Shown here: piece after piece, positions 1-11,925 of the stretch
How the letters are laid out: the number at the start of each line of letters is the position of its first letter
How positions within the stretch are numbered: the stretch's first letter is position 1
Assembly (NCBI RefSeq): GCF_008831285.2
Contig: NW_022204507.1
Location: 248,001 to 312,000, forward strand
DNA from: Nymphaea colorata
Lineage: Eukaryota; Streptophyta; Magnoliopsida; Nymphaeales; Nymphaeaceae
Reading direction: 5' to 3'
DNA: 64,000 nucleotides
Translations under genes and position numbers: made by a program
Notes under the pieces: generated by a model
Told to the model about the DNA's origin: nothing
The model's input: the letters and a program-made list of their open reading frames with translations, nothing else
The model's database searches: none

Positions 1-159
1 TCAACTGGTCAATGATGGGGTAATTTTATATTGAAGAAAATTCTTATGCATTTCTTTTTTCCTCTTTTTTTGTTTATATGTAACCAAACTTTCACTAACA
101 AACATGGCCTATATTCAGACCAAAAACTAATTAGGGCTTCGGATAATCTAGGCTTGGAT

Positions 160-480
160 ATCAGCCTGGCATGGTCAATAAGAAGTCAGGCTCGGGCCGG
201 GCCACAACTCGTAACTGTGACTTGACCCAGGCCCAACACTCGAAACCTAACCTCAGGCCCTGCTCAGTTAAAATTAAAAATATATATTTTTAACATAAAA
301 TAATATATAAATATAATTAATTGTAAAAAATACTATAATTATATATATATAATAAACAAAAATAATATTAAAAATATTTTATCAGGTGGAATCGGGCTTA
401 GTCAAGCCCACCCGATTCAGCCAGATGCCTTTTTTAGGGCCTGAGCCCGGGCTCAAGTCGGGACGGGTACTGGGTACCGA
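160..480. mobile_element. GGGCC-rich hAT-like non-autonomous remnant (tentative)
   Basis: Two GC-rich arms (about 190-260 and 385-465) carry GGGCCGGGCC, AGGCCC and GCCCGGGCTC words. They flank a very AT-rich core at 275-375. This layout, with runs of GGGCC/GGCCC near both ends, is common in degraded plant hAT-derived repeats. Similar GGGCCGGGCC arms recur at 51.05 and 53.3 kb. No clear terminal inverted repeat or 8-bp target duplication was found, so the class assignment is an inference. Confidence 0.3.
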
Positions 481-487
481 TGCCCCA

Positions 488-640
488 ATGCCCAAGCTTA
501 TGGCAATCTGAGGAAAAGTGGGTATTCCATGTGCAAGCACCTCTACATACGACAGGGCACCGGGGACCTGTCTTGCAAAGGGGGTTTAGCCCATTGAGCT
601 GAGACCCAGTCTCCTCAAACATTAAAATCATTTTGCTACT
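488..640 (-). mobile_element. Possible tRNA-derived SINE fragment
   Basis: Read on the minus strand from about 615, the sequence CTCAGCTCAATGGGCTAAAC resembles a tRNA D-arm or A-box region. About 40 bases later AGGTCCCCGGTGCCCTGTCG could be a decayed B-box. No poly-A tail or flanking target duplication is evident. The similarity to tRNA is partial, so this could equally be unrelated sequence. Confidence 0.25.
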
Positions 641-1085
641 ATTGGTCCAAAGGAAACTCAGCCACTCATGTACTAATGGTTGGACTTAAGTAAACCGTGA
701 CCTATGTGATAGGGTTGTTTGACAGCGAAGACACCTTTTCAAGGTTATTATTACATTTATAGAACACTAAACTTAATCTTGTATGAGTCTAACCCACTCT
801 TTAGAGAAGATTTATGAGGCACTTAGAATATCCTTACTGTAAGTTACCTACTATGAGTTCATTCGATAAAGAGAAAAGTTTGTTACCAATACATAAACCT
901 ACCCCAAACATTGAAGAGATTCATAGAATATTATGTTACAAATTTTCATGCATTTCCTCCAATCTTTGAGACAAATTTATGAAATAATAACAAATTAATA
1001 CTATTACCAATCCAACCCTATTAATCCACATGGCTGTGCTATTCTCCCATGGCCCCAAGCAGGTCTTCTCTCCCCATACAAATTT
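641..1085. other. Unclassified AT-rich stretch
   Basis: No open frame, repeat arm or motif was recognised between the possible SINE and the first foldback-like element. Confidence 0.5.
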
Positions 1086-1800
1086 TAGAAGCTGGTTATG
1101 TATGCCATGCCATGTATGAATATTTTATGCATCATTTTATTAATAACAAAAATGCCCATGATTAATAAAAAAAGAAACTATTTTGTATGAAGAAAAAAGG
1201 AAACCGATAAAAGAAGATTTTGAGGTTCTATAAATGTAAAACTTATTAGTTTGTATAGGCATATTGTTATGACCAATATACCCCTTTAAGTGATAAAAAC
1301 GCATCTTCGCTTTTTTTGTCATACTAATAGTGTTATCTCGTTATCTCATAAATATTTTGTTATTCATACTTATGTTCAGCGTTATCTCATACATCCATCA
1401 TTATCTCATACATATTTGTTACCTCATACACATTATCGCATACATATTTATTATCTCATACCTATTTGTTAACTCAAACTTCCGCCATTCTTTCATACCT
1501 ATTTGTTATCTCATATCCATTTGTATCTCCCACCTATTTGTTATTTCATACATATTATCTTATATGTATTTGTTATTTCATATACATTACCTATTTGTTA
1601 TCTTATATATCTGTTATTATCTCATGCCTATTTATTATCTCATACTTGTTATCTCACACCTATTTGTTATCTCATACACATACATGCACAATATTGGAGC
1701 ATTAAAGTAAATATGCATATTGGTAGTAGCGTCCACAACCGGCATATGCTCATTACATACATGGAGCGGCATAGAGAACTTGGTCCCACAAATTTTTTCA
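1086..1800 (+). mobile_element. Foldback-like element E1 with TTATCTCATAC array
   Basis: First of four copies of a repeat family. The left part (GGTTATGTATGCC, then AAAAATGCCCATGATTAATA near 1149) matches the reverse complement of 10440-10520. The centre (1335-1680) is a loose tandem array of the 11-mer TTATCTCATAC, with spacers such as CTATTTG. The right part holds TAAATATGCATATTGGTAGT (about 1708) followed by GTCCAC, a motif shared with 9690-9730 (inverted) and 60860-60890. No transposase is present. Short open frames across the array only translate the repeat. Confidence 0.6.
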
Positions 1801-1859
1801 AAAACATATTCTCACATGTTACAAGTCAAGTGCTAGAATCTAAGTCAAAGTAGAGAAAA

Positions 1860-2966
1860 CTACAAACATTTAGGCAACTGCAAATTATGTCCATCTCAAT
1901 TTTCAGAGAGCTACCTCAGGATGATCATTAAATTGAAGGGACAACTTAAAATTGCTTACATTAACCAAAATTACTCATACTTCTGATTTTTGTTCAGCTG
2001 CCTTCTGCGGGTCTACACCTTGAACTGGTAAGGTCACCTCGTCCTATTTATTCTACTGAAATATATAGTACGTGAATTTGTATATGCAATCATGTTTAAG
2101 AATTTGGCTTGATCCAAACAAGAGTGTGTTTCCAATCCAAACCTGCTAGGGGAGTAGCGCTCCTATCACAGCAAACCACTATTTCTGTATGATATTTTTT
2201 GATAAAATGATTAAGAATTTATTCGGAAGGGAATTGCCACATAGCTTCTATCGCTTCCATGTGGGTTTTTTAGGAGAATGTGGTTTCTATCGGTCCTTAG
2301 TTATGGCATATACCTTGCAAACAAACACGATACTTCAGTGAAGAAGGGGAAACTACTTTGTCATGGCAAATGAAAGCAGGAAAAAAATCAGTGGTTGCCC
2401 ATGTCTACCTCCCCCGATTCTTGACCCCACCCCCTCCCCCACCAACTCTCCTCTCTCTCTCTCTCTCTTTGTGAAAAGCAGAATGAGGAGTATGTAGATC
2501 TACACCTATTCGTGCATGTCAAAGCAAAGAGAGGGTCTCATCAATGAATAAGCATTCAAAAGGGAGCCTTAGGTGGAGTGAATGACTCGTTCATTCTCAA
2601 ATAAATATTACGATGAATTGGGCGAAGAGAATTTACTTAATTATGCATCCTTTTCTTAAGAAGAATAGACTCTTTTAAACAAATTAAGTACCAATTAAGC
2701 AAGAAGCACGCATTGCGAAGCGTGAAAATACGGCATGATATATATTGGCAACCTTTATCAACTGAAAAATCTCGTAAACTCCGTGGTTTATACATTTTGG
2801 CTCAAAGCGATTGAGGAGGTCAGCTAAAATAAAGTCTAACAACGATTTAAAAATTTTGCCTTCATCGCGCATGTGAACTTATTCTCCCAAGTCATCAGCT
2901 AATCGAAGCTACATTTGTATTTGACCCACAAAGATAATGCCTCTCCTAGCTTAAAGATGACAAGAT
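1860..2966. other. Unclassified intergenic stretch with (CT)n
   Basis: No conserved open frame was found. It contains a pyrimidine-rich tract with (CT)n at about 2446-2468. Nothing else was recognised. Confidence 0.45.
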
Positions 2967-2969
2967 TTA

Positions 2970-3173
2970 GGGGCATTTGATGGTTTGGAATTTTGTTTAA
3001 AAAATAAAAATCTGGAATCATAATTCCTTCGCAAACTGGAATGGAATCAAAATTTAAGGTTTCAGTTTCCTAGTTCCAACAAACAAAATACCTTGTTAAT
3101 TTATTTACTAATTTCAATTTCTTAAAAAAATGAGCATTTTGATTCCATGATTCTGGATATGTCAAATTCTTCC
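2970..3173. mobile_element. Tourist-like MITE (PIF/Harbinger type), degenerate
   Basis: The 5' end is GGGGCATTTGATGGTTTGGA. The 3' end, reverse-complemented, is GGAAGAATTTGACATATCC, so both ends share ATTTGA at a similar depth. TTA flanks both sides (2967-2969 and 3174-3176), which fits the TWA target preference of PIF/Harbinger elements. The interior is AT-rich, about 204 bp, with mirrored words (GGAATCA/GATTCC). The terminal repeats are imperfect, so this is a moderate call. Confidence 0.45.
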
Positions 3174-3176
3174 TTA

Positions 3177-4780
3177 GAGAATTGTCCAATTATTCCAGCT
3201 TTAGGGCCAATCTAGACCTTCTTTTGGATTTAATCACTGTTTGTAGAAAAGGGACTGGCTACCCAACAATCAACGTTATGGTTAAACTTACTGAAGTTGG
3301 CTTCTTAATTTGGTCCACAATTTCACTTAATTGGCACTTAATTAAGATGTGGGTACAGAGACAAATTCTCCCCCTGCTTGCCTACCGAAAGCCATAAGAA
3401 AAGAAAACAAAAACAGCGGTTCGGTGAGAAGTTGAATGGTGGGAATTTACCTGGTTGTTCCGATCGATGATGACGAAGGTTCTCCATGAATTCACATCGG
3501 CCTCTATCTATATGTCGCACAAGAAGCAGCCTTATATTTTTGTGAGAAGCCATTAATTGGAGGGGCTAGCAGTAACATTGGGATGCCCAAAGGACTGTGC
3601 TGTGAGAGGACAACGTAAAATCAAACTCGGTAAATGACAGCTACATACATGGACATATAAGAAGTGTCAACTGTGAAGGCGATCTTGTCCTTTCTCACTC
3701 TACTTTTAGAAGGGTCAATTTGTCATTCTTTGCTCTTGCTGCCTTTTATCATGAATTCTCTTCCTCTACTGTGCAAAGTTTTATGGTTATGAGGAATTTT
3801 TTTTCTTTAATTTCCAAAGATTCCTCCCCTATAATTCTGAACAGCAAAGAAGGAGATCGATTGCTCAAGTGGCTTATTCAATCTTCCTCAGAGTGGGGAG
3901 CCTGAAGTTTCTGGCTGACTGGCGCTAACATTTTAAATCTTAAGACTGATAATGGGAACTAAGTGTGTAAATGAGAAAATAGCTACGAGATATGAAGTTA
4001 TAAGTATGCACTTCCACCGCTATGGTTTCCAGATTATTCCATACGATGCATGAACTGCTAAACGAAGCTTGCTACCTTATGATGAAGGTCTTGGAAAAAG
4101 AGGCAAGCAACCATGGCTTCCCGTTTCCTTTGCCTCTTAGGTACTGGGTTGTGTCCCAAGCGAAGGCTTGAGACTAACTGTATCAAACCATGGCTGCCTA
4201 CTATTGGGGCAGAAGAGAATGGAAGGAGGCTAGAGATTCCAATTCATGTATGAGAAAAAAAAAAAGCTTGTCCATAGAAGATAAGGTTTTCATGAAGCGT
4301 ACCTCTTGAAAGATCTGAGTTTCGACACTTGCCCTTAGTTCTTTCCTTCTGCATATACAAGCATGGTGCATCGTCCAATCTGCTAATCAACACATCTGTT
4401 GTCTTGATGGGAAACTTAAGGCATATGTAACTCAAGTTAACGCTTCTTAGCGAATGCCAGAAAGAACTTTAACCAGCTCCCATGCCTCAGCATTATCTTA
4501 ATTACAGTTGATATTGACTCCCACGTTCATTGGTGAAGTCCCTGCAATTGTTGATTTTGAATTTGCAGAACGTATTTATGAGGCCATACCACAACCTCAC
4601 ATGTATAAGATGTAATTTAAATGATGAAAGAACTTAAAAATCAAAATCCCCACCTTGACCGCTAAACAAAGGGCCATCGGTACAATTTAATATAAATGGT
4701 GGGTAATAAAGGAATATTATTGTAAATATGGACTTTGGAAAACTTAAAATTCACGTTCGTGATCCACTAAAACAGTAATG
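3177..4780. other. Unclassified intergenic stretch
   Basis: Several short open frames exist but none shows a recognisable domain, codon bias or duplicated conservation. No transposon ends were recognised. Confidence 0.4.
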
Positions 4781-4789
4781 GCCAGCTGT

Positions 4790-4894
4790 ACATCCGGTGT
4801 GGCGACTTTACAAACAATTGGCGCTTGGGGATGTTAATCGATTAGATCTGGATTGGATATCCATTCAAAAATCCTTTCACAGAATTGGACATAG

Positions 4895-4939
<45 letters not shown>

Positions 4940-5020
4940 AGCAATAAATCAGAATTCATCAGATTTAAATAAGAAACTCCATCTTATCAAACTGAGATTC
5001 AGTTTTAAATAAATGTCTCG
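4790..5020 (+). repeat. Dispersed repeat with (TA)20 core; partner at 9235-9545
   Basis: A (TA)n tract at 4897-4936 is followed by CAGAATTCATCAGATTTAAA and then AATAAGAAACTCC. The same words follow the (TA)n tract at 9384-9454. Both copies end in TTCAGTTTTAAATAAA. The shared flank shows that the microsatellite lies inside a dispersed repeat and did not arise independently at each site. Confidence 0.6.
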
Positions 5021-6731
5021 TTAGATAACAAAGATCTTAACTTAGATATCCTATTCCAAGTTTAGATATCTGAATACAAACTCGGTGTAAACTGAATTAA
5101 TTGGGGCTGTTGAAAAAACAGCACCCTTTTTAGTTTTCCCTCGTAAGGAACTTATGTTTCTTAAAATTAATGTTTGAGAGTAGGGAAACTTGGTTTTGAA
5201 TGTCATCCAATCTAATCATTTGATTGGGGAATCTTAAAAAGTTAAAATCAAACACGACCAATTTTCCCAACTCAAGTATATTTTTCCTCTATTTGTGAAA
5301 TCTGGACGGTCTGCGGTTCATCCCTTTTTAATATGATAATCAATGATGAGGTAGCGTCTAATCATGTGTCTTACCTAGGTATTGAAAACCTGACCTTTAG
5401 AAGTCGTGCATCTAATTATGTAAAATATGGGCCATGCATTTGTTGGAGAAGTGCGCTTTTCTGCTTTGAAAGGAAAGTGTTGCTTTGGACTGCTTTCTTT
5501 ATGTGATACAGATGTCAAAGAAACGCTCCCTCGTAACATATCACAGACATTACTGCAAAACATTGAAGAGTTGCACAACAATCTACAGTGCCATCCACAC
5601 CTTTGGGGATGAAAAGATATTCACAAAATTGGTAAGATTTTTTAATAACAAATAGCTTTTCCCCATACCAATTAGTAACCAAACAACACGGTAGACAACC
5701 TAATTAGCTTGTGTCTATACTTATATCTAGAAAGGCAATTCTTACAAGTCTTTTAAAGTTGGAAAACATGTTTCCAACATGTAAGGGATCAGCTAAGGTT
5801 AATAATAGAATAGAACGAGTGAGAATCATTCATGGTCCCACTACATCAAAAACTTCACCAAGATAGAAACCTTTTTTGCTAGGGAGAGATGGCTCAAAGG
5901 GTAAGCAGGCAATCAATACTTCATTTTGCAAGAGTTTGATTTTGAAGGAAGTATAACTCTGAATACACCTGATAATTGACAAAAGAAGATGCACAAGAGG
6001 TATAAAAAAAATCCCATCAGGGCATGTGTAGTAGACACCTTGGTTATTTAGCTCTAATCAAACATCTTATGCAAGCTAATTAAGCCGCTAGAGGACAACC
6101 ATGGAAAAAAATGCTTACCAATTACTGAAGAAGTATGTCTTCTCAAATGGGCACTACAAATCTCCATTAGCTGGCAGCTTACATACTCTTTTCCTTATAC
6201 ATAAATAGGTGTTTCATGTTATTGGATCTATCAATCCATTTTGAACATCGCAACATGGGCAGACATTGATGTTACAAAATATGAAGGAAAAATTAAACGG
6301 TAAGTTCAGTTTAGACAAAAAATGATGTATCATGGTCTTTTTTTTTGAGAAAGTCAACTAAGTGCATACATGAAAACAACAAAACATGAATTAACAATTC
6401 ATTGCCAAGTTTAGTTGAAAAATTATAATTAACAATTTATTTACACCTTGTACTTTCTCTGTCACAGAGGTCAATACTGAAAGTTCATATATTGGGGTCC
6501 ACCCATTAAAGTACGCTTGTTATGTACATAGGGTGGAGTCGAGACCTTGCTTTCCATTTCTATTTATATGTTGAACAATTATTCGAGTCAAGTAAGCTCC
6601 AATTGGCAGTCTGATACGTGACCCTTATATAGGATATAGGCTGGTGCCAAGCTGCCAAATTGACTGCCCTCTTATTGGCCCGAAACAGTTTTGTACCGAG
6701 TATCATCGCCCCAACTACCATGAAAAATTCC

Positions 6732-6762
<31 letters not shown>

Positions 6763-7181
6763 TGTCTCCAACTTGCTTTTTTATTATTTTTTTTCATTTA
6801 GTCAGTTCTCTATCTCTCTCATTTACTCCCTTCGTGTCTTCCACGCCTCTCACTTTTTCTCAACAAATTTGAACAGGTATGTACATATATATATATGGTT
6901 GGTTGCCAGTTGCAGGTTCGAGATATACATAAAAGTTGGACTATTTTGCCACCATCACTGTGGGTTTTGAAGCTATAACTGTGCTGCTGTTACAAAACTG
7001 CACTATTTTGGCAAAAGATTTACCGATATAAATTTTTGATACTAAATAAACATGAATTTTATGTGAACGTTGACATTATTTCACTGGAAGTTTATTGCTG
7101 CTAATAAAGTGTACTATTGTTTACGCAACCTTAGTTTAAATGACAAGGAAGTTGATGTAAATAGAAGACTACTTTTTTTTA

Positions 7182-7331
<150 letters not shown>

Positions 7332-7979
7332 CAATTCAATCCTATTGAATGTGGAATATTTTCTCATATGACTAAAATTTTTAAAAGAATATCAGAGAAA
7401 AAGGTGTTATTATCTTGACGCTGCGGATAGCTCTCTCTCTCTCGCTAAAAAATTGAATTGTCATTTAGTCAGATAGCTCTCTCTCTCTCTCTCGCTAAAA
7501 AATTGAACATGTCCACTTTGTTGCTTCACATACGCTATACGGCCAGGCTGAATGTGCCTTTTGTTTGCCGTCAAGGCAGGGTCTGTCTTAATTTCCCTCC
7601 ATTAATTTCACTCCAAATAACAAGAAGGTTGCCCGTTGCTGGTTCGAGATATACATAAAATTAAGTTGGTGACAAATTGCGGAGGACGCAGCTTGTAGAC
7701 AAAACGGGTTGGCGGTCCGGCACCAGCCGTGTAGCCACCCATTCCATTAGCTTATTCCTTTACCAGCTCTTGCATCTTATGCTATACATGCACTCAGTTG
7801 CTACTAGCTAGATCTCCTCCTTTGCCTCTTCAAATTAGGAAATAATCCCTGTAGCCTGAAAATTAGTCTGCACCATAGAGGAAGAGAAATTTCGACAGAA
7901 GGCCTTCCCATGGCAAACACCACATGATGACCCACAAAAAGGGAAAGGAAAAAACATAAAAGGTCGATCATCTTCCCGG

Positions 7980-8108
7980 TTCGTATATAAATGTTCATGT
8001 CCTGAGTTTCATTTTCTGTCGTTCCCTGTCATGCAGCTAGTGGAATCTTCTCTTCATGCCAATCTGGCTGCTGGCCACCAAGTGTTTATTCCCCAAAGGC
8101 ATATATAG
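7980..8108 (+). promoter_or_regulatory. Conserved TATA box with short downstream ORF (block alpha)
   Basis: TATATAAAT at about 7986 is followed some 40 bases later by an ATG opening a 26-codon frame (MQLVESSLHANLAAG...). The same arrangement occurs at about 29917-30041 and 32780-32920. Most substitutions between copies change the amino acid, and copy 3 is frameshifted. Protein-level selection is therefore not supported. It may be a promoter fragment carried by the repeat. Confidence 0.3.
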
Positions 8109-8350
8109 GGCTGCGATATCTGATTGTTTGATGGGCATGTAGACAAAAGGAGATGACTAATCCATGGACAACGTCGCTGATCATCATCAAAATCAAAAGA
8201 AAAAGGAAGAGCCAGGTAAATTTCCATTTAAATTAACTATGTACAACCTTGCTGATCAACCTTGCTCGAGCTCCACTCAAGCTCTCAAGTTTAAATTTAT
8301 GCTCTACTCTAGCTAGGTACCCCATATAGTTTTTCATGTAATATTTTGAT

Positions 8351-8729
8351 CTAAATAGGCACCTCTTATCAGATTCAGCAGAATTGGTGAATTTGCCAAT
8401 TCACCAATCAAACACCTCACTGATTCCACACCTCACTCAATTCTACAACACCAACGGCAACTTGAGTTGGCTCAATTTAAGATCTTATTGACCATCGTTA
8501 TTTTAAGTTTGGCTCATGGATAAAGTCTATGCTCATTTATCTAAATGTGTGAAACTTAAACACCTCGGACATAGCTTAAATCCCAATGAAACAGTATTAG
8601 GACACCTCAAATTTGTGTTTTGGCACGAGAATAGATTTATCTCAAGACAACATTGAGATATCTGGATAAGTTTTACTATGGCACTTTAACTGTAAGGTTA
8701 GATGGATTTTCTGACATTGAGGTACTTGG
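8351..8729. other. Unclassified stretch
   Basis: AT-rich sequence without recognised coding or repeat structure lies between block alpha and a hAT MITE. Confidence 0.4.
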
Positions 8730-8737
8730 ATGGTGAT

Positions 8738-8921
8738 CAGGGGCAGAGCAAAGGAGAGGCCCGCACGGGCCCTGGCTCTACCTAAAAAAAAATTACATGA
8801 AAAATTTTATAAAATTTCACTTGTCTTATATAAAAATTTTGCAAAATGATATTTCGGCCCCCGTCAAAATTTAAAGACTTTAATTCCGCTCTCTTCCTGA
8901 AAATTTCAGGCTCCGCCCCTG
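8738..8921. mobile_element. hAT-type MITE, 184 bp
   Basis: It begins CAGGGGCAGAGC and ends GGCTCCGCCCCTG, so the ends are inverted repeats of the CAGGGGCGGAGCC type. Flanking octamers are ATGGTGAT (8730-8737) and ATGGAGAT (8922-8929), matching at 7 of 8 positions as expected for a hAT target-site duplication. The interior is AT-rich with no transposase. Termini plus TSD make this one of the best-defined small elements in the window. Confidence 0.8.
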
Positions 8922-9234
8922 ATGGAGATCACCATGTACACTTTAATCTCACATTATCATGTGTCTTGGCTTGTAACTTGCTTCAAGTTATTTAGAAACT
9001 TAAGTTGTAGGGGAAAGATGGAGATTGACCATATCAAAAGGTGTCAATTTTATACTTGGTCATTATATATTGTATTAAAATTATTGCGAACATAACCACT
9101 ATTCCTCATCAAGAAGATTTTTAACTTAATCATGCTGAAAATTCTTATCCTCATTTTCCTGGTATACTAATAAAAAGGGGTTAGCTCAACAAGAACGAAG
9201 AGGGGCTAGATGGCGACTAGTTTCTATTTCAAAT

Positions 9235-9381
9235 TTGTGGGGCTCCAACTCTCTATGTTGTAAAAGGGACGGTACCAAAATGCAAGTTGAAATGCGGCTG
9301 GAGCATTCGGATGAAGGTTTCAGCTTTTTATCTAGCTTTGGAAACCCCGCTCACCTGAACAGAGTATGCGATACAAAATAT

Positions 9382-9458
<77 letters not shown>

Positions 9459-9545
9459 ATCTATCCATGTAAGAAATCAGAATTCATCAGATTTAAATAA
9501 GAAACTCCGTCTTATTGGATTCAAATTCAGTTTTAAATAAAAATT
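9235..9545 (+). repeat. Dispersed repeat with (TA)n core, partner of 4790-5020
   Basis: TA repeats at 9384-9454 are followed by the same AGAATTCATCAGATTTAAAT flank as at 4953-4972. The region upstream of the TA tract is not obviously shared. An open frame spanning it translates the microsatellite and is not a gene. Confidence 0.55.
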
Positions 9546-9639
9546 ATTATAGTCGGTCCACCAAAATTATTAGAAGAATTTGTTCTCTCTATCTTCTACC
9601 AAAAGTCCACCAAAAGGCGCACGCAGTGAACACGAAGGA

Positions 9640-10525
9640 AAGCAAGTTCTGTATGCCACTCTATGTATATCACGAGCGTACAATAGATGTGGACCCTACT
9701 ATCAATATGCATATTTACTTTAATGTTCAAACATTATTGCATATGCACAATTTTGAATATTTTTAATCATGTCCTTATCTCACACCTCTATAATTGTCTT
9801 ATACCTCTGTCATTAGTTCACACTTCTGTCATTTTCTCATACATATTATCTCATATCATTCATTATCATACTCATGTCGTTATCTCATACTGATTATCTC
9901 ATACCTTCTTCATTATTGTGAACCCATAACATCTCATACCTTTGTCATTATTACACTCATGTTATTATCTCATACTTGTTACCTCATACTCTAATCCTTA
10001 TCTCATACCCGTAGCATCTAAGATAATGATAGAGAGTGGCATGAGATAATGGTTGGGATATGTGATAATGAAATAATAATTGGGGTATGAGATAACGGCA
10101 GGACTATGAGATAATGAGTACGAGATAATATAATAGAGGTATGAGATAATGTGTATGAAATAACAGAAAAAAGTTTAAGCATATGTATGAGATAATGCTA
10201 AACAGAGGTATGAGATAATGTGTACAGAGAACAAAAGACATATGAGATAATGAAAGATGTACGAGATAATGCTATGAGCGGAATAAATAAAACGAAGACG
10301 CCTTTTTACATTTCAGGGAGGTATATTAGTTATAGCGATATGCATAGACTCACAAGCTTTACCTTTATCGAATCTCAAATTTTTTCTTTCATTTTGCTTT
10401 TTTTGTCATTAAAAAAGTTTTTTCTTCTATTAATCATGAACTTTTTTTTCATTATTAAACTGATGCATGAAAAAATCATACATAAAATGGTGTATATAAC
10501 CAACATCAGACAAGAAGTACGTCTA
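9640..10525 (-). mobile_element. Foldback-like element E2 with inverted ATCTCATAC arrays
   Basis: This copy is inverted relative to E1. GTGGACCCTACTATCAATAT near 9692 is the reverse complement of the E1 right end. The end TGGTGTATATAACCAACATC (about 10490) matches the E1 left end. The centre has two arms: 9780-10010 carries ATCTCATAC units, and 10020-10270 carries the reverse complement GTATGAGAT. The middle can therefore fold into a long imperfect hairpin of over 200 bases per arm. It has no coding capacity. Transcription through it would give a double-stranded RNA precursor (inference). Confidence 0.65.
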
Positions 10526-10861
10526 TTGTTTGATTTCCATTGGTATTACTTTTCTAGTGGCATTGAGGGCTGGGTAAAAGAATAATATTATTGGGTTGTC
10601 CCCTTTCCCTTGCTCTGCCATATATATATATAAGCACTCCACAATGCAATATCACATGGGATGGTAAGTTTAATCACACATGTATTGGGAGGGAGAGAGA
10701 GAGAGAGAGAGAGAGTCTTTCCTTACAAAAAAAAAAAAAACTCTGTCAAACGTTTTGCTTACCTGGTTTGAGCCATCCATTCTGATGGCTCATGTTCTTT
10801 GTTTAAAAAAAAGAAACATTAGGGAAAGAGGCCTCTAGCTAGCATACTTTATCTCACCGGC
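10526..10861. other. Junction between E2 and block beta
   Basis: It contains a (GA)n tract at about 10690-10715 and an A-run at about 10727-10740. It also has CCTCTAGCTAGCAT (10831), a word repeated at 30750 upstream of block alpha copy 2. No gene was recognised. Confidence 0.4.
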
Positions 10862-11117
10862 AAAGCAGAGGAAAAATTTCTCTCATTCTCAACTTCATGG
10901 CATTAACTGGAATGAACTTAAAGATGTTCCCTAAAGATATCGAAAAATCAGTAATATGAACAGCATTTCCCTTCCTAGGAATCAATCCTAAAGCAGAGGA
11001 AAAATTTCTCTCATTCTCAACTTCATGGCATTAACTGGAATGAACTTAAAGATGTTCCCTAAAGATATCGAAAAATCAGTAATATGAACAGCATTTCCCT
11101 TCCTAGGAATCAATCCT
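10862..11117. repeat. Tandem duplication of 128 bp, copy 1 only
   Basis: AAAGCAGAGGAAAAATTTCT starts at 10862 and again at 10990. The two 128-bp units are essentially identical through CCTAGGAATCAATCCTA. The corresponding place in copy 2 (34424 onward) has a single unit. The duplication is therefore younger than the block and lies within LINE RT sequence. Confidence 0.9.
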
Positions 11118-11420
11118 ATACAATTCCGACCAATACTCCTGACCATCCTCCCTTTTTCAAAAAAATGTCTTATGACACAAGATACCTTTGCCTCCATAAT
11201 ATCCTACAATTGTTGAAAGAAATATTTGGTAATCCATCAGAGCACGGGGCAACATTAGAGTTTGCCTCGGAAGCAGGCCACCGAATTATTGCATCTGATA
11301 TTGGGTTGAAGAAAAAGAATTATCCTCCTCTGAGACACTTTCTCCTTGCAAATGACTATCTAAAGCCAACCATAGGAAGATCTCTTAAAATTTGAAAAGC
11401 ATGCATCTTGAGTTTGATCC
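10862..11420 (-). pseudogene. LINE (L1-type) reverse transcriptase fragment, copy 1
   Basis: The minus-strand translation includes IPRKGNAVHITDFSISLGN followed by FKFI and MKLRMRE. This matches the plant L1-type RT block of form LIPKK...DFRPISLCN..YKI, with a small deletion removing RP. Upstream lies sequence like the endonuclease-RT linker (ICRN-type, FLEKGR). The frame is broken and internally duplicated by 128 bp. The 5' and 3' ends of the LINE are missing. Copy 2 at 34057-34900 preserves more of the RT. Confidence 0.6.
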
Positions 11421-11699
11421 AACTTATAGAAGTAACCTGATTATTCTCACAGGAGAAAGAATTATGGGGTGTACAGTTGTAAATTTGTATAGGTTTTCTT
11501 TTTCTTTGCCAAAATGTTACCTTTAATAAATTATATAATTAATTAATTTCTTTCTTTATATAAAGGTATTATATTAGGGTAATTAGTTTGTTTTAAGTTT
11601 GTAACAGATTATGCCTGTACTGAAAAATTGAAAGAAAAAAAGTAAAGCAATTTTTGGAATTGATTTCAACTAAAATTAATAGACATATACATGACAATA

Positions 11700-11925
11700 C
11701 CTAACATCCAAGAGACAAAGCACAGTTGGTTGGGCTGGCAGGCACATTAACAACATGCTGTTTGCTCAAATCTTTTTGGCAGCTACTCCCTGAACTTCAA
11801 AGGGCGGCATTGTAGGTTTACCTAAATCATGAAGCAACCTTAGACCTCGGGGACGTGCCGGGGGAAGGGGACCAGCCTTCTTTATGTGGCTTCTACATAG
11901 CCCAACATTAGACTTGACAAACCCA
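11700..11925 (+). mobile_element. SINE-like unit, copy 1
   Basis: GCACAGTTGGTTGGGCTGGC (about 11720) resembles a tRNA A-box region. About 45 bases later GCTCAAATC could be a decayed B-box; copy 2 reads TATTCAAATC. Both copies continue with a shared body (GTAGGTTTACCTA, then GGGGGAAGGGG). No target duplication was established, so the class is tentative. Confidence 0.25.

Noticed and set aside
1335-1680. Regularly spaced repeats resembling a CRISPR array
   Set aside because: Units are about 11 bases, imperfect and irregularly spaced with no unique spacers. The sequence is eukaryotic, and the repeats recur as parts of a dispersed element.
1290-1853. Three overlapping open frames of up to 126 codons
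   Set aside because: They read through the TTATCTCATAC array of E1 in all three frames; an array unit free of stops gives long frames by chance.
6900-6930. GGTTCGA-containing motif as a tRNA gene
   Set aside because: It resembles a B-box, but no cloverleaf, A-box or acceptor stem could be built around it; it recurs as part of block alpha.
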